Source of the DNA: a bacterium D16-51
Lineage (GTDB): Bacteria; Bacillota; Clostridia; Lachnospirales; Lachnospiraceae
Reading direction: 5' to 3'
DNA length: 64,000 bases
Assembly (NCBI GenBank): GCA_003612285.1
Contig: RAYE01000001.1
Location: forward strand, 248,001 to 312,000
Below the pieces are notes generated by a model, which made no database searches, was not told where the DNA came from, and saw only the letters and a program-made list of their open reading frames with translations. A program made the position numbers and the translations under genes. Of this stretch, positions 27,287 through 36,437 are shown piece by piece. The first letter of the stretch is position 1; each line of letters opens with the position of its first letter.

Positions 27287-27316
27287 GGTGGAAAAATGAG
27301 GTAAGGGTGAAATGTG

Positions 27317-29296
27317 ATGAAAAAGGTAAGAAAGGTAAGTAAGACACGGAATATTAAGCAGATTATTGTGTATTATGTGACAATGCTGTCTGTCCTTTTG
27401 GGAGTGGTACTTATTTTACTGATGGTGGTTACATCATTAACGTCTACATCGTCTGTTCTCAAGGACAGCCTGCAGGTTACGGCAAGGATTTCAGCACAAA
27501 ATCTTAGTTCAAATCTCCATTTGCTGGCAGACAGGATGGACAGCCTGGCCCAGGAAAAGACGCTTTCCGATAGTTCAATGGGAAATGAACAAAAGCAGCA
27601 GGTTTTAAGTGAACATAAGCAGCGTATCGAATTTGTATGGATTGCTGCTTATGATCTGTCAGGGCAGAGGCTCTATGGAGACGGCCCGGCATCTATTGCA
27701 GATTGGAGCCATTATTCTTATCTGCAGGAAACAGCAAATCTGACAATTGGTGAACCGGAAAATGTAGAGGGGATATGGCAGCTTTCTGTAGGGATGCCTC
27801 TTTTTGACAAGGAGGGAAGCCCACAGGCATATTTGATTGGAAGTTATAAATATGATTTGCTGAATGATGTGTTATCCAATATAAATATTGGCGCTGGAGG
27901 GCTGGCCCTGATTGTTGGACCGGAAGGAAATATTGTTGCCAATAAAGATATGGCGGCAATGGAAAAGAGCGAGAATTTATATGATTTATATGGTTCTGGC
28001 AGAAATAAAAAGATATTTGATTCTATGTTGGATTTCCAGACAGGTTCTGACTCTGTATTTTTCAATATGAATCAGCAGTACATAGCATATTCGCCAGTAG
28101 CAGGGACAAATTGGACGTTAATGATTGCTGCTCCTGGAAAAGACTTTATGGGAATCCTTCTGTGGTCTGTCCTGATTAGCATTGTTGTGGTTCTTGGACT
28201 TCAGATTTTTGCCAGAAGGCTTATTGTAAAAGTAGCGGACAAGATATCAGATTCCCTGGCTCTTGCGTCAAAGAGGCTGTCCTCTCTTTCTGTAGGGGAT
28301 TTAAAAGAGGAAGTTTTGCTTGCAGACAGCAACGAAGAGGCAGAAGTGCTTACAACAGCCTTATCTAAGACTGTTGTAAGCCTTGCTTCCTATATTGATG
28401 ACATCACGGCATATTTGGGGCTTCTTTCTTCTGGGGATTATTCTGGGGAAGTAACAGGACGTTTTGATGGTGATTTTGTAGCAATCCGGGAAGCCTTGTC
28501 TTCCATTACGGCGTCGTTGAATAATACAATGTACCGTATTAATGAAGCTTCTTATGCGGTGAGCAGCAATTCTTCAGAAACTTCCGAATATGCCAAAAAG
28601 CTTTATGATGGCTCAACAGAGCAGACAGCAGCATTAGAGCGGTTAAACAGCAAAATTGCGATGATAATGCAGAAAATTGATGAAATTGACGAAAATGCCA
28701 GCCATGTGAAGGGGAGTGCTGATGTAGCCAGACAGCGTGTAGAAGATGGGAAAAGGCAGATGGACGATATGCTTGTTACGATGGACAGTATCCATAGTGA
28801 TATGCAGGAAATTATTACAATTAGCCAGTTGATTGAAGAGATTTCCTCACAGACAAGCCTTTTAGCTTTAAATGCTTCTATTGAAGCAGCAAGGGCAGGA
28901 GAGGCAGGAAAAGGCTTTGCCGTTGTTGCGCAGCAAATTAGTGTTTTGTCAGACCAGACAGCAGAAGCATTGGATAAGACGAGTGAAATTATTGGTAAGG
29001 CAAGCAAGTCCATTGAGCAGGGGATGAGGACTGCTAATGAAACGGCAGAATCTTTCCTGGCGATAAAAGAAGCGGCGGCTGATTTTTCTGAGATTTCAGA
29101 TAATATGACGCATATTACCGTGGAACAGAAGGAAGTCATGGAAATGGTATCAGATGAAGTAGATACAGTCCTTGAAATTGCAGATACAAACCAGGGGCTG
29201 GCGAAGGAAACAGATGAAACAGCTTCCCTCTCACTGAAGCAGGCAGAAGAACTGGAACAGATTGTTTCGGCTGTTAAGCTGAAAAATTGTTCTTAG
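27317..29296 (+). CDS. methyl-accepting chemotaxis protein
   Basis: A transmembrane chemoreceptor of about 659 aa. The first membrane helix is at about 15-40 (YYVTMLSVLLGVVLILLMVV), a periplasm-side Cache-like sensor domain at 45-275 (YDLSGQRLYGDG, DKEGSPQAYLIGSYK), and the second helix at about 280-300. A HAMP-like linker follows, then the signalling domain with the hairpin tip EISSQTSLLALNASIEAAR and GEAGKGFAVVAQQI. It controls CheA through coupling proteins such as CheV at 1.3 kb. Translation probably starts at ATG 27317 rather than the GTG one codon earlier. The ligand is unknown. Confidence 0.95.
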   Translation: MKKVRKVSKTRNIKQIIVYYVTMLSVLLGVVLILLMVVTSLTSTSSVLKDSLQVTARISAQNLSSNLHLLADRMDSLAQEKTLSDSSMGNEQKQQVLSEHKQRIEFVWIAAYDLSGQRLYGDGPASIADWSHYSYLQETANLTIGEPENVEGIWQLSVGMPLFDKEGSPQAYLIGSYKYDLLNDVLSNINIGAGGLALIVGPEGNIVANKDMAAMEKSENLYDLYGSGRNKKIFDSMLDFQTGSDSVFFNMNQQYIAYSPVAGTNWTLMIAAPGKDFMGILLWSVLISIVVVLGLQIFARRLIVKVADKISDSLALASKRLSSLSVGDLKEEVLLADSNEEAEVLTTALSKTVVSLASYIDDITAYLGLLSSGDYSGEVTGRFDGDFVAIREALSSITASLNNTMYRINEASYAVSSNSSETSEYAKKLYDGSTEQTAALERLNSKIAMIMQKIDEIDENASHVKGSADVARQRVEDGKRQMDDMLVTMDSIHSDMQEIITISQLIEEISSQTSLLALNASIEAARAGEAGKGFAVVAQQISVLSDQTAEALDKTSEIIGKASKSIEQGMRTANETAESFLAIKEAAADFSEISDNMTHITVEQKEVMEMVSDEVDTVLEIADTNQGLAKETDETASLSLKQAEELEQIVSAVKLKNCS

Positions 29297-29320
29297 ATAT
29301 TATTACTAAGGTGGTAAAAA

Positions 29321-29770
29321 ATGAAACGAGTCAGGTTACTTTTAATGCTTTTTGCAGCAGTTGTTTTGGCATTTATGCCAGGGTGCAGCAGTTCTCACTC
29401 GATGAAGGATGGCTATTATACGGCAGAGATGTCAGATTATTCCCATGGCTGGAAAGAATATCTCCGTATTCAGGTAAAGCGGGGAAAAATCGTATCTGCA
29501 GAGTTTAACGCTAAAAATAAAAGTGGTTTTATTAAAGCATGGGATAATACATATATGAAAAATATGATGTCCGGGCAGGGGACATATCCCAACAAATATA
29601 CCAGGGAATATGTACAGCAGATTATTGAGGGGCAGGGGGAAAAACCGATTGATGCTGTTTCCGGGGCAAGCCATTCTGGCGGAAATTTTGTAAAATTGTC
29701 TGAGGCGGCGATAGAAAGGGCGGTAGAAGGCAATGCAGAAACAATTATTGTAGAAGCGGAAGAAGAATAG
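29321..29770 (+). CDS. FMN-binding-domain-like lipoprotein
   Basis: A 149-aa lipoprotein with signal sequence MKRVRLLLMLFAAVVLAFM and lipobox MPGC, so it is anchored on the outer face of the membrane. The remainder resembles an FMN-binding (NqrC/RnfG-type) domain: DGYYTAEM near the start and DAVSGASHSGGNFVKLSEAA near the end, the latter being where FMN is covalently bound in relatives (a Ser/Thr in SGAT/S). It lies 24 nt after the chemoreceptor. A role in extracellular electron transfer is possible; it is not shown. Confidence 0.78.
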   Translation: MKRVRLLLMLFAAVVLAFMPGCSSSHSMKDGYYTAEMSDYSHGWKEYLRIQVKRGKIVSAEFNAKNKSGFIKAWDNTYMKNMMSGQGTYPNKYTREYVQQIIEGQGEKPIDAVSGASHSGGNFVKLSEAAIERAVEGNAETIIVEAEEE

Positions 29771-29805
29771 GGAGATACAAATTATTTGAGTCTGGAGGAA
29801 GTGTT

Positions 29806-30660
29806 TTGTTTTTTAGGGTTGCAATACTACAGAAGCGTGCGATAAATGCACAAATAAGTAAAAATATGGAAAGCATCATTAAAGCTTTGAAAGAAGCAGC
29901 TAAAAATAACGCCGATATTCTTTTGCTGCCAGAGTGCTTTATTACAGGATATGACTTGCCAATGACATACGAAAAGAGTATATCTGATGGAGATGAAAAT
30001 ATCAAAAAAATCTGCAATTTTGCCAAAAAACATCGGATTGGCGTGGTATTAACCGCTTTTACAAAAGGTAAGGATTTACCTCAAAATACAGCGTTCGTCA
30101 TCAATAAAACAGGCAAGATATTGATGAAATATTCAAAAGTCCATACTTGCGATTTTGCAGATGAAAAAGCGGTTGAGGCAGGCAAAGAATTTAAAGTATG
30201 TGATTTTGATGGTATTCGATTAGGGGTTATGATTTGTTATGACCGTGAATATCCAGAAAGCGCAAGGATTTTAATGCTGAAAGGTGCGGAAATAATCCTT
30301 GTGCCGAATGATTGTGGTTCTATGAAACCACGTATTCAAGCGCTTGCTACAAGGGCATATGAAAATATGCTGGGCGTCGCAATGGCGAATCCAAATGGTA
30401 AAAATGCAGGAAATTCCTGTGCATATAGCCCTATTTGTTGGGATAAAAACGGAAATTGTGTTGAAAATAAGATTCTGTTGGCCGATGACATTACAGAAGG
30501 TATTTTTTATGCAGATTTTGATATGGATGCTATTCGGGAATATCGAAATAGAGAAATGATGGGAAATACTTTTCGGAAAGTGGATGCATATGGTGATTTG
30601 CTGAATAAAACAATTAGAGAGCCGTTTATAAGGCAGGGGCAGGTGACTTATGGATTGTAA
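29806..30660 (+). CDS. carbon-nitrogen hydrolase (nitrilase superfamily)
   Basis: A 284-aa amidase-fold enzyme. The catalytic triad is visible: Glu in LLLPECFITG, Lys in MKYSKVHTCDF, and Cys in GVMICYDREYPES. The group hydrolyses omega-amides, carbamoyl or formamide-like substrates. The start is TTG 29806, with GGAGGA 6 nt upstream. Codon use is more AT-rich than its neighbours, suggesting later acquisition. It ends in AGTTCCTTAGTG, a sequence that also ends several repeats, and a shared terminator follows. Confidence 0.87.
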   Translation: MFFRVAILQKRAINAQISKNMESIIKALKEAAKNNADILLLPECFITGYDLPMTYEKSISDGDENIKKICNFAKKHRIGVVLTAFTKGKDLPQNTAFVINKTGKILMKYSKVHTCDFADEKAVEAGKEFKVCDFDGIRLGVMICYDREYPESARILMLKGAEIILVPNDCGSMKPRIQALATRAYENMLGVAMANPNGKNAGNSCAYSPICWDKNGNCVENKILLADDITEGIFYADFDMDAIREYRNREMMGNTFRKVDAYGDLLNKTIREPFIRQGQVTYGL

Positions 30661-30717
30661 TGAAGTTCCTTAGTGCGTTATCTTGAATTTCTGCCATGAT
30701 AATGTTATTTTGAAGAT

Positions 30718-30753
30718 AAAGAAAGGCATCTGCAGGAGCAGATGCCTTTCTTT
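30718..30753. terminator. bidirectional terminator
   Basis: A 16-bp stem (AAAGAAAGGCATCTGC, loop AGGA, exact complement) with A-rich and T-rich sides, between the convergent nitrilase and DUF5050-like genes. Confidence 0.85.
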
Positions 30754-30761
30754 ACGTTATC

Positions 30762-31775
30762 TTATTTTTCCCATTTCCATTCTTCTGACTGGTTTGTGGC
30801 CAAATCAAGTATGTAAAGCTTGCTCTGGTCAAAACTTTCGTAGAAGAGGTAGCTGCTTGTCAGATGGAGATAATTAAAATCACCGGAAACAACCAGGTTC
30901 AATGATTTAGAATTTAAATCGTATTCATAAAGCCCATTGTCTGAACCGTTATCAACCTGACAGTAAATGGTAGTGCCATCCTCACTGACATTATAGGTGG
31001 CAAGGCGTTCAGAAACCAGGGATTCTGGTGTGCCGCCGCCAACAGGCAGGCGTTTTAAGGAATAGTTATCACCCATATCCATATAGTACAGATAGTCTCC
31101 CTGGATTGTAAGGGCGGTGAAATTGCCTTCTAAAAGTATGGTATCGGCAGAGCCGTCTATTTTCATCGTGTGGATGGAATGGTCTTTCCGATAGCCGGTA
31201 AAGTAAATTGTCTGGTTAGCAATGGCATATGGCGCGCAGGCATCTTCTAATAGCTGGGTATCGGAAGAACCATCAATTTTAGCGGCATATAGTTCAAGCC
31301 CTTTTTTCTGGTCGTAGTGCTGGTAATAGACATTATTGCCAAAAAGGCAGGCAACCTGTGTTGGGTCGTCATACAGGCGGGCAACTTCTTTGCCGTTTAA
31401 GTTGGTACGGTAAAGCCCTGTGCTTTTTAATGCCATAAAGGAATCGGAGTCGATATCTTTTTGATCATTTCTTTTTGTATAAAAAAGATATTTGCCAGCG
31501 GCATTTAGATAGCTGACATTATCCTCAGATAATTTTTTTACTTTGCTGAGGTCGTTGTTCATCGAGTACAGCATATTTTGGTCATAAGGGTTTGCAAAGT
31601 AAATTTTGTCATCAAGTTCACAAAAAAGGCCGCCGTTTAATAAATTAGAGCTGGTATTTCCGGTAATGCTTTCATCATCATAAAGCTGTACTCTTTTCAT
31701 CCAGTAAAATAGTACAAAAATGCTGATGATTACAACGGCTGCAATACAAGAAATTACGATGTTTTTCTTTTTCAT
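30762..31775 (-). CDS. membrane-anchored DUF5050-like propeller protein
   Basis: 337 aa. The N-terminal MKKKNIVISCIAAVVIISIF is a signal anchor. The rest consists of repeated strands such as LDDKIYFANPYDQNML, GKYLFYTKRND, GDYLYYMDMGDNYSL and SSYLFYESFDQSK, typical of DUF5050/beta-propeller proteins exposed outside the cell. Start at 31775 has ATGGGGATT upstream and fits the signal peptide better than an upstream ATG at 31895, which would add 40 non-typical residues. It is divergent from the BlaI/BlaR operon. Function unknown. Confidence 0.72.
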   Translation of the reverse strand: MKKKNIVISCIAAVVIISIFVLFYWMKRVQLYDDESITGNTSSNLLNGGLFCELDDKIYFANPYDQNMLYSMNNDLSKVKKLSEDNVSYLNAAGKYLFYTKRNDQKDIDSDSFMALKSTGLYRTNLNGKEVARLYDDPTQVACLFGNNVYYQHYDQKKGLELYAAKIDGSSDTQLLEDACAPYAIANQTIYFTGYRKDHSIHTMKIDGSADTILLEGNFTALTIQGDYLYYMDMGDNYSLKRLPVGGGTPESLVSERLATYNVSEDGTTIYCQVDNGSDNGLYEYDLNSKSLNLVVSGDFNYLHLTSSYLFYESFDQSKLYILDLATNQSEEWKWEK

Positions 31776-31908
31776 AACAATCCCCATTTCTGCGCTGTTT
31801 TTCTTATTGTAACGCTGTTTTGTGCCATCAGCGCAAAGACACAAATTCCCTTTGCCTCTTACAATAAGTATACCTTTTATAGGGGAAGAATGCAAGCAGG
31901 AAAAGCAC

Positions 31909-31960
31909 TTGACTTTTATATGACAGAGCGTTATTATAAATAGGATGACACTCTGTCATA
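31909..31960 (+). promoter_or_regulatory. promoter with BlaI-type operator
   Basis: TTGACT (31909-31914), 17-nt spacer, TATTAT (31932-31937). A 10-bp inverted repeat, TATGACAGAG (31919-31928) and CTCTGTCATA (31951-31960), covers the spacer and the start site. The layout suggests autorepression by the BlaI-family protein encoded next. Confidence 0.75.
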
Positions 31961-31982
31961 CTATGAAGGAAGGGGGCATATT

Positions 31983-32372
31983 TTGTCAGAAAGTAAAAAA
32001 ATATCTGATGCAGAACTGGAGATTATGAAGGTTATCTGGGAAAGTGGTTCCTCTTTGCTGTTTGCACAGATTGTGGAAGCGTTGGCAGTAAAGGGGATAG
32101 CCTGGCAGAAAAATACCTTGATTACCCTGTTGTCCCGTTTAATGGATAAGGGGTATTTAAAGGCTGATAAATGTGGGAGGAAGAATGAGTATATTCCGTT
32201 GGTAACAGAACAGGACTTTCAGGTTACGCAGACTAGGAACTTCGTGGACAGAATCTATAAAGGAAATGTTTCTGGTTTGATTAACCGCTTAGTAGAAAAT
32301 GACATGCTGACAGAAACAGAGTATAGTGAGTTAAAAAAAATACTGGAGGTGGATAAATGGAAGAAACGGTAA
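31983..32372 (+). CDS. BlaI/MecI/CopY-family transcriptional repressor
   Basis: A 129-aa winged-helix dimeric repressor (ISDAELEIMKVIWES, TLITLLSRLMDKGYL). Family members are cut by the partner BlaR1-type protease when a wall-active signal is sensed. The start is TTG 31983, with AAGGAAGGGGG upstream. The inverted repeat over its own promoter is the likely operator. It overlaps the sensor gene by 16 nt. Confidence 0.93.
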   Translation: MSESKKISDAELEIMKVIWESGSSLLFAQIVEALAVKGIAWQKNTLITLLSRLMDKGYLKADKCGRKNEYIPLVTEQDFQVTQTRNFVDRIYKGNVSGLINRLVENDMLTETEYSELKKILEVDKWKKR

Positions 32373-33937
32373 TTTCTGTTTTACTGTCCCTGTCTTTGTC
32401 TGGCAGTCTGGTTGCTTTGCTGCTTTTTTTTATTTGCCGCCTGTTTAAAAAGAGGATCAGTTACCGATGGCAGTATTATATCTGGATTGTCGTTATGATA
32501 AGGTTTACATTGCCGGCTGCACCAGAAGAAAACTTAATGGGATACCTTGGGGAGTGGCTGCATACTTCGGTGCAGATGCAGGGTTTAGAATCCGGTGGAG
32601 AAGAGGCTGCAGGCAATTTTTACAGGCAAGAAGAGATTGCTGTAAAAGGGCAGGGACAAAGTACAGGAACGGATTTAGAGAAGGCTGGGAGAATGGGAAT
32701 ATGGGAAACAGTTAAGAGCAGGATTTTACAAACAATTTTGGAGAAAGTGAGGTATATATTTTTTGTCTGGCAGCTTGTGGCAATGGTGCTTCTTTTACGG
32801 AAAATTACAATATACCAGGATTATATGCGTTTTATAAAGTTTGGGAGTACGCCGGTTAAAAATGTGGCCCGTTTGGAGGCCCTGGCAGAGGCAGAAGACA
32901 GGATAGGCGTCCATGAAGCTGTCGATTTATGGATAAATCCGCTTGTTTCCTCTCCAATGATCATTGGGTTTCGGCATCCTTGTATTGTTTTGCCAGATGA
33001 CAGCCTGTCCGAACAGGAATTTTGTTATACTATATTACATGAGTTAATGCATTATAAGCGGAAAGATATTTATTATAAATGGGTGATACAGGTTGTTCTT
33101 TGTATCCATTGGTTTAATCCGCTTTTATATTTTGCAGCACGGAATTTAAACCGTTTGTGTGAGCTGTCCTGTGATGAAGCAGTGGTAAAATATTTGGATT
33201 CCGATAAGCAGCGCCGGGAATATGCCGGGACATTATTAAATGCTATGGCGTCAAAAGGAGTTTTAAAGGAGCGTCTTACAGCCCTTACGTTGAGCGAGAA
33301 TAAACAATTATTAAAAGAAAGGATGGAAGCAGTTATGAATGGAAAGAAAAAGATTACATCAGCAGCAGGAAAAATGGCGTTGGTGGTGTTAACGGCTGCA
33401 GTTGTGGTGGCAGGGCTGTTTGCAGGAAGCTATACAGTGAGTGCATCAGGTTATAAAGAAGCTGCTGCAGGGGCACAGACAGCCAGCCTGAAAACAGGGA
33501 AGGCAGGAAAGGGAAAAAGCAAGGGTGATAAAATCACTGCTGCGCAGGCTGACAAAATGGCCCTGGCGCTGACAAACAAGATATGGGTATGGGAGTGGGT
33601 GGAGTTTTTTGTTCCATATATGACAGATAAAGGGGCAGAAAAATTGCTTCCTGCCTCCCGTAATTCTGAATGGGCAGGCGCTGTGGACATGACAACTGGG
33701 AAAAAAATTAAATTTAGCAAAAAGAAGATAAATGCCGCACGGAAAAAGAAGCCTTCCAGTGCCCTGACTTGTGGCGACATTGACGGTCATGCTTACATGA
33801 TTATGCAGTCAAATGGGGATTGGGAATGTATTTCTTTTATGCTGCCATATATGACCCGGAAGGGAATCCGTGCAGTGGTTTCTTGTTATAATTCCAAGCA
33901 TGGCGGGGAAGAAAAAAGAGCAAAGGATTATTATTGA
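32357..33937 (+). CDS. BlaR1/MecR1-type M56 membrane metallopeptidase
   Basis: A 526-aa membrane zinc protease. N-terminal membrane segments (about 5-30, 35-52, 120-145) surround the catalytic motif HELMHYKRKD (HExxH, near residue 230), with a second ligand in CELSCDEAVV. A last membrane helix is near 335-360. The extracellular part (about 370-526) lacks the penicillin-binding SxxK/SxN motifs of true BlaR1, so the signal is not obviously a beta-lactam. It probably cleaves the BlaI repressor. No beta-lactamase gene is nearby; the next gene is a lipoprotein. Confidence 0.88.
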   Translation: MEETVISVLLSLSLSGSLVALLLFFICRLFKKRISYRWQYYIWIVVMIRFTLPAAPEENLMGYLGEWLHTSVQMQGLESGGEEAAGNFYRQEEIAVKGQGQSTGTDLEKAGRMGIWETVKSRILQTILEKVRYIFFVWQLVAMVLLLRKITIYQDYMRFIKFGSTPVKNVARLEALAEAEDRIGVHEAVDLWINPLVSSPMIIGFRHPCIVLPDDSLSEQEFCYTILHELMHYKRKDIYYKWVIQVVLCIHWFNPLLYFAARNLNRLCELSCDEAVVKYLDSDKQRREYAGTLLNAMASKGVLKERLTALTLSENKQLLKERMEAVMNGKKKITSAAGKMALVVLTAAVVVAGLFAGSYTVSASGYKEAAAGAQTASLKTGKAGKGKSKGDKITAAQADKMALALTNKIWVWEWVEFFVPYMTDKGAEKLLPASRNSEWAGAVDMTTGKKIKFSKKKINAARKKKPSSALTCGDIDGHAYMIMQSNGDWECISFMLPYMTRKGIRAVVSCYNSKHGGEEKRAKDYY

Positions 33938-33984
33938 TAGAAAAATTCCTTCCTTTATGGCAAAAAAAGGATTATACTAAATAA

Positions 33985-34040
33985 GGAGTGCAGGAAAATA
34001 ACTGACACATCTTGACTTGTCTATTTTCCGGCAGTTCCTA
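33985..34040. repeat. short AGGAACTGT-family repeat
   Basis: Contains GGAGTGCAGGAAAATAACTG, then ACATCTTGACTTGTCTATTT, and ends GGCAGTTCCTA. It corresponds to the outer parts of the repeat at 51294-51455 with the middle missing. Confidence 0.65.
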
Positions 34041-34075
34041 AAACAGGCTGCCGGCCGAAAAAGGGGGAATCAGGA

Positions 34076-35422
34076 ATGGTGAAAAAAATAGTGAAAATGA
34101 TGTTAGGCATGCTTTTAACGGTGGCATTGCTGTCAGGCTGTATGAGGGTAGAGGAGTCTTTTACAGTAAGACAGGATGGGAATGTATCGTTTTATGCAGA
34201 AGTTTTATATGAGAAGCAGAAGGTGCTTGAGGCAGTACGGGAATTTTCAGAAGAAGCAGGAGAGAGTATATCAGAGCAGAAAATAACTGAATGGATGGAA
34301 CAAGAAGGATATAAACTGGTGACAAGGGAAGGGAAAGAATATTTTACGGCACTGGCTTTTGAGGAGTCGGAATATTCTTCAAGTTTGGGAAAGTTTTACG
34401 AGGAGAATAACATGTTCTCTCCAGAGACAGAGAAAGACGATTATATAAGCCTGACAGAAACTTCATTTGAAGCTGCGCTTACAACAGCGTTCCAGGATAT
34501 GGATGATTTTTGGGATGGGGATGATGTATTTGGCAAAAACTATAGGATGCAGGATGGTTCTGAAGAATATGAAATGATACAAAAGTATATGAAAAACAGT
34601 GAATTGGTTCTATCTGTGACTTTTGCAGCGCCAATTGTAAAAGTTTCAGAAGGGGCTGTGTTATCTGCTGATAAAAAGACAGTTTCTTTTCCAGCCTCCA
34701 TGTCTGATACGGCCGTAAAGGAAATTTATGCATATTGTGAAAATGATATTGCATTAAGCGGTGTAAAAAGCGGTATGATATATGGAAAAACGGTTTCTTA
34801 TACAATTCCTGAGGGGGTAAAAGCAACTTTAAATGGGTCTGCTGTTGAAGGGGCTGTTTCTTCGGAAAAGACAGGGACATATGAGTTATGCCTGAAAGCT
34901 GCAGATGGGGCGCAGAAAAGCGTGTATTATAAAGTGGATAAGGAAGGACCTGTAATAAAAGGCATTCAAAACAATGGCATATATAATGGAAAAAAGATAA
35001 TTACGATGTCTGATACCAGCGGGATTGACAGGGTTCTGGTGGATGGAAAGAATGTTTTTGGGGAGTTAGCGGCAGATTTCCAGGGAATGGAGTTTTTGGA
35101 ATATCTGAAGTATCCATATAGCTTTACTGGCCTGAAAGAAGGAAAACATACAATTCAGGCAATAGATAAGCTTGGGAATGCGACGTCTGTATCCTTTCAA
35201 ATTGATAAAACAGCTCCGAAGGTTACCGGCGTAAAAAATAATAAAACATATAAGAGTGCGGTGACTGTTCATGTGACAGATAAGAATGGGATAAAATCAA
35301 TTACCCTGAATGGAAAGAAAATAAAAAGCGGTAAACAGATTTCAAAAAACGGGAGTTACAGGCTGGTGGCAAAAGATGCCGCAGGGAATAAGACAATCGT
35401 AAGATTTAGAATAAAGGAATAA
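34076..35422 (+). CDS. lipoprotein with Ig-like repeats
   Basis: A 448-aa lipoprotein: signal MVKKIVKMMLGMLLTVALLS with lipobox LSGC. An N-terminal region of about 200 aa is of LPXTG-protein-like type (MRVEESFTVRQDGNVSFYAE). The C-terminal half has two or three Ig-like/bacterial-adhesin repeats (YKVDKEGPVIKGIQNNGIYN and IDKTAPKVTGVKNNKTYKS, then a basic tail). It lies downstream of the BlaI/BlaR1 genes behind a repeat and may belong to the same regulon, but no operator was seen in front of it. Surface location, function unknown. Confidence 0.72.
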   Translation: MVKKIVKMMLGMLLTVALLSGCMRVEESFTVRQDGNVSFYAEVLYEKQKVLEAVREFSEEAGESISEQKITEWMEQEGYKLVTREGKEYFTALAFEESEYSSSLGKFYEENNMFSPETEKDDYISLTETSFEAALTTAFQDMDDFWDGDDVFGKNYRMQDGSEEYEMIQKYMKNSELVLSVTFAAPIVKVSEGAVLSADKKTVSFPASMSDTAVKEIYAYCENDIALSGVKSGMIYGKTVSYTIPEGVKATLNGSAVEGAVSSEKTGTYELCLKAADGAQKSVYYKVDKEGPVIKGIQNNGIYNGKKIITMSDTSGIDRVLVDGKNVFGELAADFQGMEFLEYLKYPYSFTGLKEGKHTIQAIDKLGNATSVSFQIDKTAPKVTGVKNNKTYKSAVTVHVTDKNGIKSITLNGKKIKSGKQISKNGSYRLVAKDAAGNKTIVRFRIKE

Positions 35423-35427
35423 TCTAA

Positions 35428-35591
35428 GTAACAGTTCAGCCTTCCATAAAATGCGAGGATTTTTGACATTTCTTTTGTCAAAAATATGAGTTTTATGGTG
35501 CCATTTTGCACGTTTTTTGTGCAAAATGTGTACATCAACAGTGCTGAAAGCACTGCTGTGTAACTATGAAGCCGCAAGGCTGAATAGTTAC
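35428..35591. repeat. MITE-like repeat with 14-bp ends, copy 1
   Basis: Left end GTAACAGTTCAGCC (35428-35441) and right end GGCTGAATAGTTAC (35578-35591), imperfect complements. Inside are three hairpins (TTTTTGACA..., CATTTTGCAC...GTGCAAAATG, CAGTGCTG...AGCACTG). 164 bp, no coding potential. Probably also ends transcription of the lipoprotein gene. Confidence 0.8.
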
Positions 35592-35728
35592 TAATCTAAT
35601 GGTTTGTGAAAATATTTGAGTTTGCAATAAAACAAATGTTATGTTAAAATACTCTTTAGGCTTATTAAGGTTTTCCCACAGTTCCTTAATAGGGGAAGAA
35701 GAAAACATACATAACAGGAGGTTTTAAG

Positions 35729-36139
35729 ATGGAAAATAATGAGAATGGATTTGATAAAAATTCTTTTTCAAGTGATGATGGCGGTTATACGCAGGCGCCA
35801 AACAATTATAATATGAATGGCCAGCCGATGGGAAACCCATATGGGCAGCCAGAACAGGGAAATCAGGGGTTTGCAATTGCAGGCATGGTTCTTGGTATTA
35901 TTTCGCTGGTATGCTGCTGCAGCGGATATATTGCACTGGTTCTGGGTATTATTGGTTTTGTCCTTTCCTTGATTTCCCTGATTCAGAAAAAGCCAGGGAA
36001 AGGGATGGCAATTACCGGGATTGTCTGCTCTTCAATTGCTGTTATTTTGATTATCGTTCTTACAATCATTGGCAATTCCGTTACACTTAATCCAACGGAA
36101 TTAGAAGAGCTGATGGATAGGCTTGAGAGCATGCAGTAG
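35729..36139 (+). CDS. DUF4190-like small membrane protein
   Basis: 136 aa. An Asn/Gly/Gln/Pro-rich cytoplasmic start (YNMNGQPMGNPYGQPEQGNQ) is followed by two close membrane helices (about 50-72 and 85-115) with the DUF4190 pattern GFAIAGMVLGIISLV and GKGMAITGIVCSSIAVIL. AGGAGG precedes the ATG. A strong terminator follows. Function of the family is unknown. Confidence 0.8.
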   Translation: MENNENGFDKNSFSSDDGGYTQAPNNYNMNGQPMGNPYGQPEQGNQGFAIAGMVLGIISLVCCCSGYIALVLGIIGFVLSLISLIQKKPGKGMAITGIVCSSIAVILIIVLTIIGNSVTLNPTELEELMDRLESMQ

Positions 36140-36188
36140 CCAATAACATAAGTGGTATTTTGGTTAATGTATTTTAGGGGAAACACTT

Positions 36189-36224
36189 GGCTTTGCTGTA
36201 ATTATGCAGCAAAGCCATTTTTTA
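36189..36224 (+). terminator. rho-independent terminator
   Basis: GGCTTTGCTG (36189-36198), 8-nt loop, CAGCAAAGCC (36207-36216), then ATTTTTTAC. It follows the DUF4190-like gene. Confidence 0.85.
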
Positions 36225-36225
36225 C

Positions 36226-36364
36226 TTTATAGGAAACTTCGCCGATTTGAGTGTGAAGAACGCTGATTTTGCGTTCTTCTTAGGTGCTGTTCCAGCACCT
36301 TTGCGACCATAGCTTTGCCTGGCGAGGTGTTTTCGAGCCTGGCAAAACTTCGCACCTTTTTTAT
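36226..36364. repeat. 139-bp multi-hairpin repeat, copy B
   Basis: Same unit as 18321-18459. Directly after it comes GATAGGAAATTGCTGTAATC and GTAGTGGTACGCCG, a sub-motif that precedes the repeat at copy A (18281) and recurs alone at 50459. It lies between the tail ends of DUF4190-like gene and rtcB. Confidence 0.8.
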
Positions 36365-36437
36365 GTGATAGGAAATTGCTGTAATCGTAGTGGTACGCCG
36401 ACAAAAAGCGAAGCTTTTTGCTAGGGCACCAGCACTG

